NCBI GenBank assembly: GCA_017412325.1
Contig: JAFPYE010000160.1
Location: 1-6,826, forward strand
DNA from: Kiritimatiellia bacterium
Lineage (GTDB): Bacteria; Verrucomicrobiota; Kiritimatiellia; RFP12; UBA1067
Reading direction: 5' to 3'
DNA: 6,826 nt
Shown here: positions 6,685 through 6,826 of the stretch, piece after piece
How positions within the stretch are numbered: the first letter of the stretch is position 1
How the letters are laid out: each line of letters opens with the position of its first letter
Program-made: the position numbers and the translations under genes
Notes under the pieces: generated by a model
The model's database searches: none
What the model was told of the DNA's origin: nothing
What the model saw: the letters and a program-made list of their open reading frames with translations, nothing else

Positions 6685-6695
6685 GGTAAGTGTAT

Positions 6696-6704
6696 ATTAT
6701 ATCA
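6696..6704 (-). promoter_or_regulatory. Extended -10 promoter of serS
   Basis: The minus strand reads TGATATAAT, a perfect TATAAT with the extended TGn. No -35-like hexamer is seen 15-19 nt upstream, where the sequence is GC-rich. The start site would be near 6690, leaving a leader of only about 21 nt that just holds the AAGGAG site. That leaves no room for a T-box or other riboswitch. Confidence 0.75.
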
Positions 6705-6737
6705 CAAATGCGCCCTCCGGTGGCACATCCAAAAGCG

Positions 6738-6761
6738 GCGGCTCCGGGTGACCGGAGCCGC
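6738..6761 (-). terminator. Strong hairpin, probable terminator of the outer-membrane protein gene
   Basis: A perfect 10-bp stem, nearly all G/C (arms 6738-6747 and 6752-6761), closes a 4-nt loop. On the minus strand it is followed by CGCTTTTGG, a short T-run. It lies between the end of the upstream gene and the serS promoter, as expected for a terminator. The T-run is short and offset by 3 nt, which lowers confidence that it acts alone. Confidence 0.55.
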
Positions 6762-6769
6762 AGATGCCG

Positions 6770-6792
6770 AAAAAAGGCAGGGCGCGAGCCCT
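6770..6792 (-). terminator. Short hairpin plus T6, possible first terminator
   Basis: On the minus strand AGGGC TCGC GCCCT (5-bp stem, 6779-6792) is followed 3 nt later by TTTTTT (6770-6775). The stem begins at the last base of the upstream gene's stop codon. The stem is short but GC-rich with a good T-run. It may work in tandem with the larger hairpin downstream. Confidence 0.4.
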
Positions 6793-6826
6793 TAGAAGCT
6801 GACGGTCATGCTGAGACCGCCGACGA
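6792..6826 (-). CDS. C-terminus of a probable outer-membrane beta-barrel protein (rest beyond window)
   Basis: Only the last ten full codons and the stop are in the window. They read VGGLSMTVSF followed by TAA. Alternating hydrophobic residues ending in a terminal phenylalanine form the C-terminal signature that the BAM complex recognises on outer-membrane beta-barrels. The following hairpins support a gene end here. With ten residues the specific family cannot be named, and a chance reading frame cannot be excluded. Confidence 0.55.
   Translation of the reverse strand, partial: VGGLSMTVSF

Noticed and set aside
5334..6689. A 451-codon plus-strand open frame opposite serS
   Set aside because: serS matches its family over its full length. 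The opposite frame gives an Arg/Leu/Asp-rich shadow translation with no family features.
6669..6705. A T-box or other riboswitch in front of the tRNA synthetase gene
   Set aside because: The predicted leader is only about 21 nt, far too short for a T-box, and no T-box sequence is seen.

Overview
The window is a compact, high-GC stretch of bacterial chromosome. Every gene that can be supported lies on the minus strand, so transcription runs from high to low coordinates. The gene content points to a Gram-negative organism: an outer-membrane beta-barrel C-terminus, a lipoprotein with a lipobox, and a large exported transglutaminase-like protein. A placement in the Planctomycetota/Verrucomicrobiota/Kiritimatiellota group would fit the style of these proteins. 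That is a weak inference from general impression, since no marker here fixes the phylum. There is no transposase, integrase, CRISPR array, phage gene, tRNA or rRNA.

Layout in order of transcription. At 6792-6826 is the last stretch of a gene ending in the C-terminal signature of an outer-membrane beta-barrel. It is followed by two hairpins (6770-6792 and 6738-6761) that probably end its transcript. A promoter at 6696-6704 then drives serS (seryl-tRNA synthetase, 5388-6668). Past serS lies a short GC-rich region of overlapping inverted repeats (5371-5400). The next promoter (5340-5348) drives a 1231-residue exported protein (1571-5266) made of two DUF3857/transglutaminase-like modules, the second of which has lost the catalytic Cys and His. 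Directly after its stop codon is a promoter (1557-1565) whose predicted start site coincides with a 10-bp hairpin (1529-1551), followed by a PotD-like polyamine-binding lipoprotein (407-1489). A promoter at 367-395 then drives the conserved pair rpmH (195-332) and rnpA (1-191, cut by the window edge), separated by 3 nt.

The genes do not form one pathway. serS, rpmH and rnpA are housekeeping translation and RNA-processing genes; the other three encode envelope or exported proteins. serS, the transglutaminase gene, the polyamine-binding gene and the rpmH-rnpA pair each appear to have their own promoter. All four promoters share the extended -10 form TGnTAnAnT, three of them as TGATATAMT with no recognisable -35 box. 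The most interesting points are this shared promoter style, the internal duplication with a degenerate second catalytic domain, the hairpin at the 5' end of the polyamine-binding gene's transcript, and the altered ligand-cage residues of that protein. No gene system that looks wholly new was found. Intergenic regions are all shorter than 150 bases.
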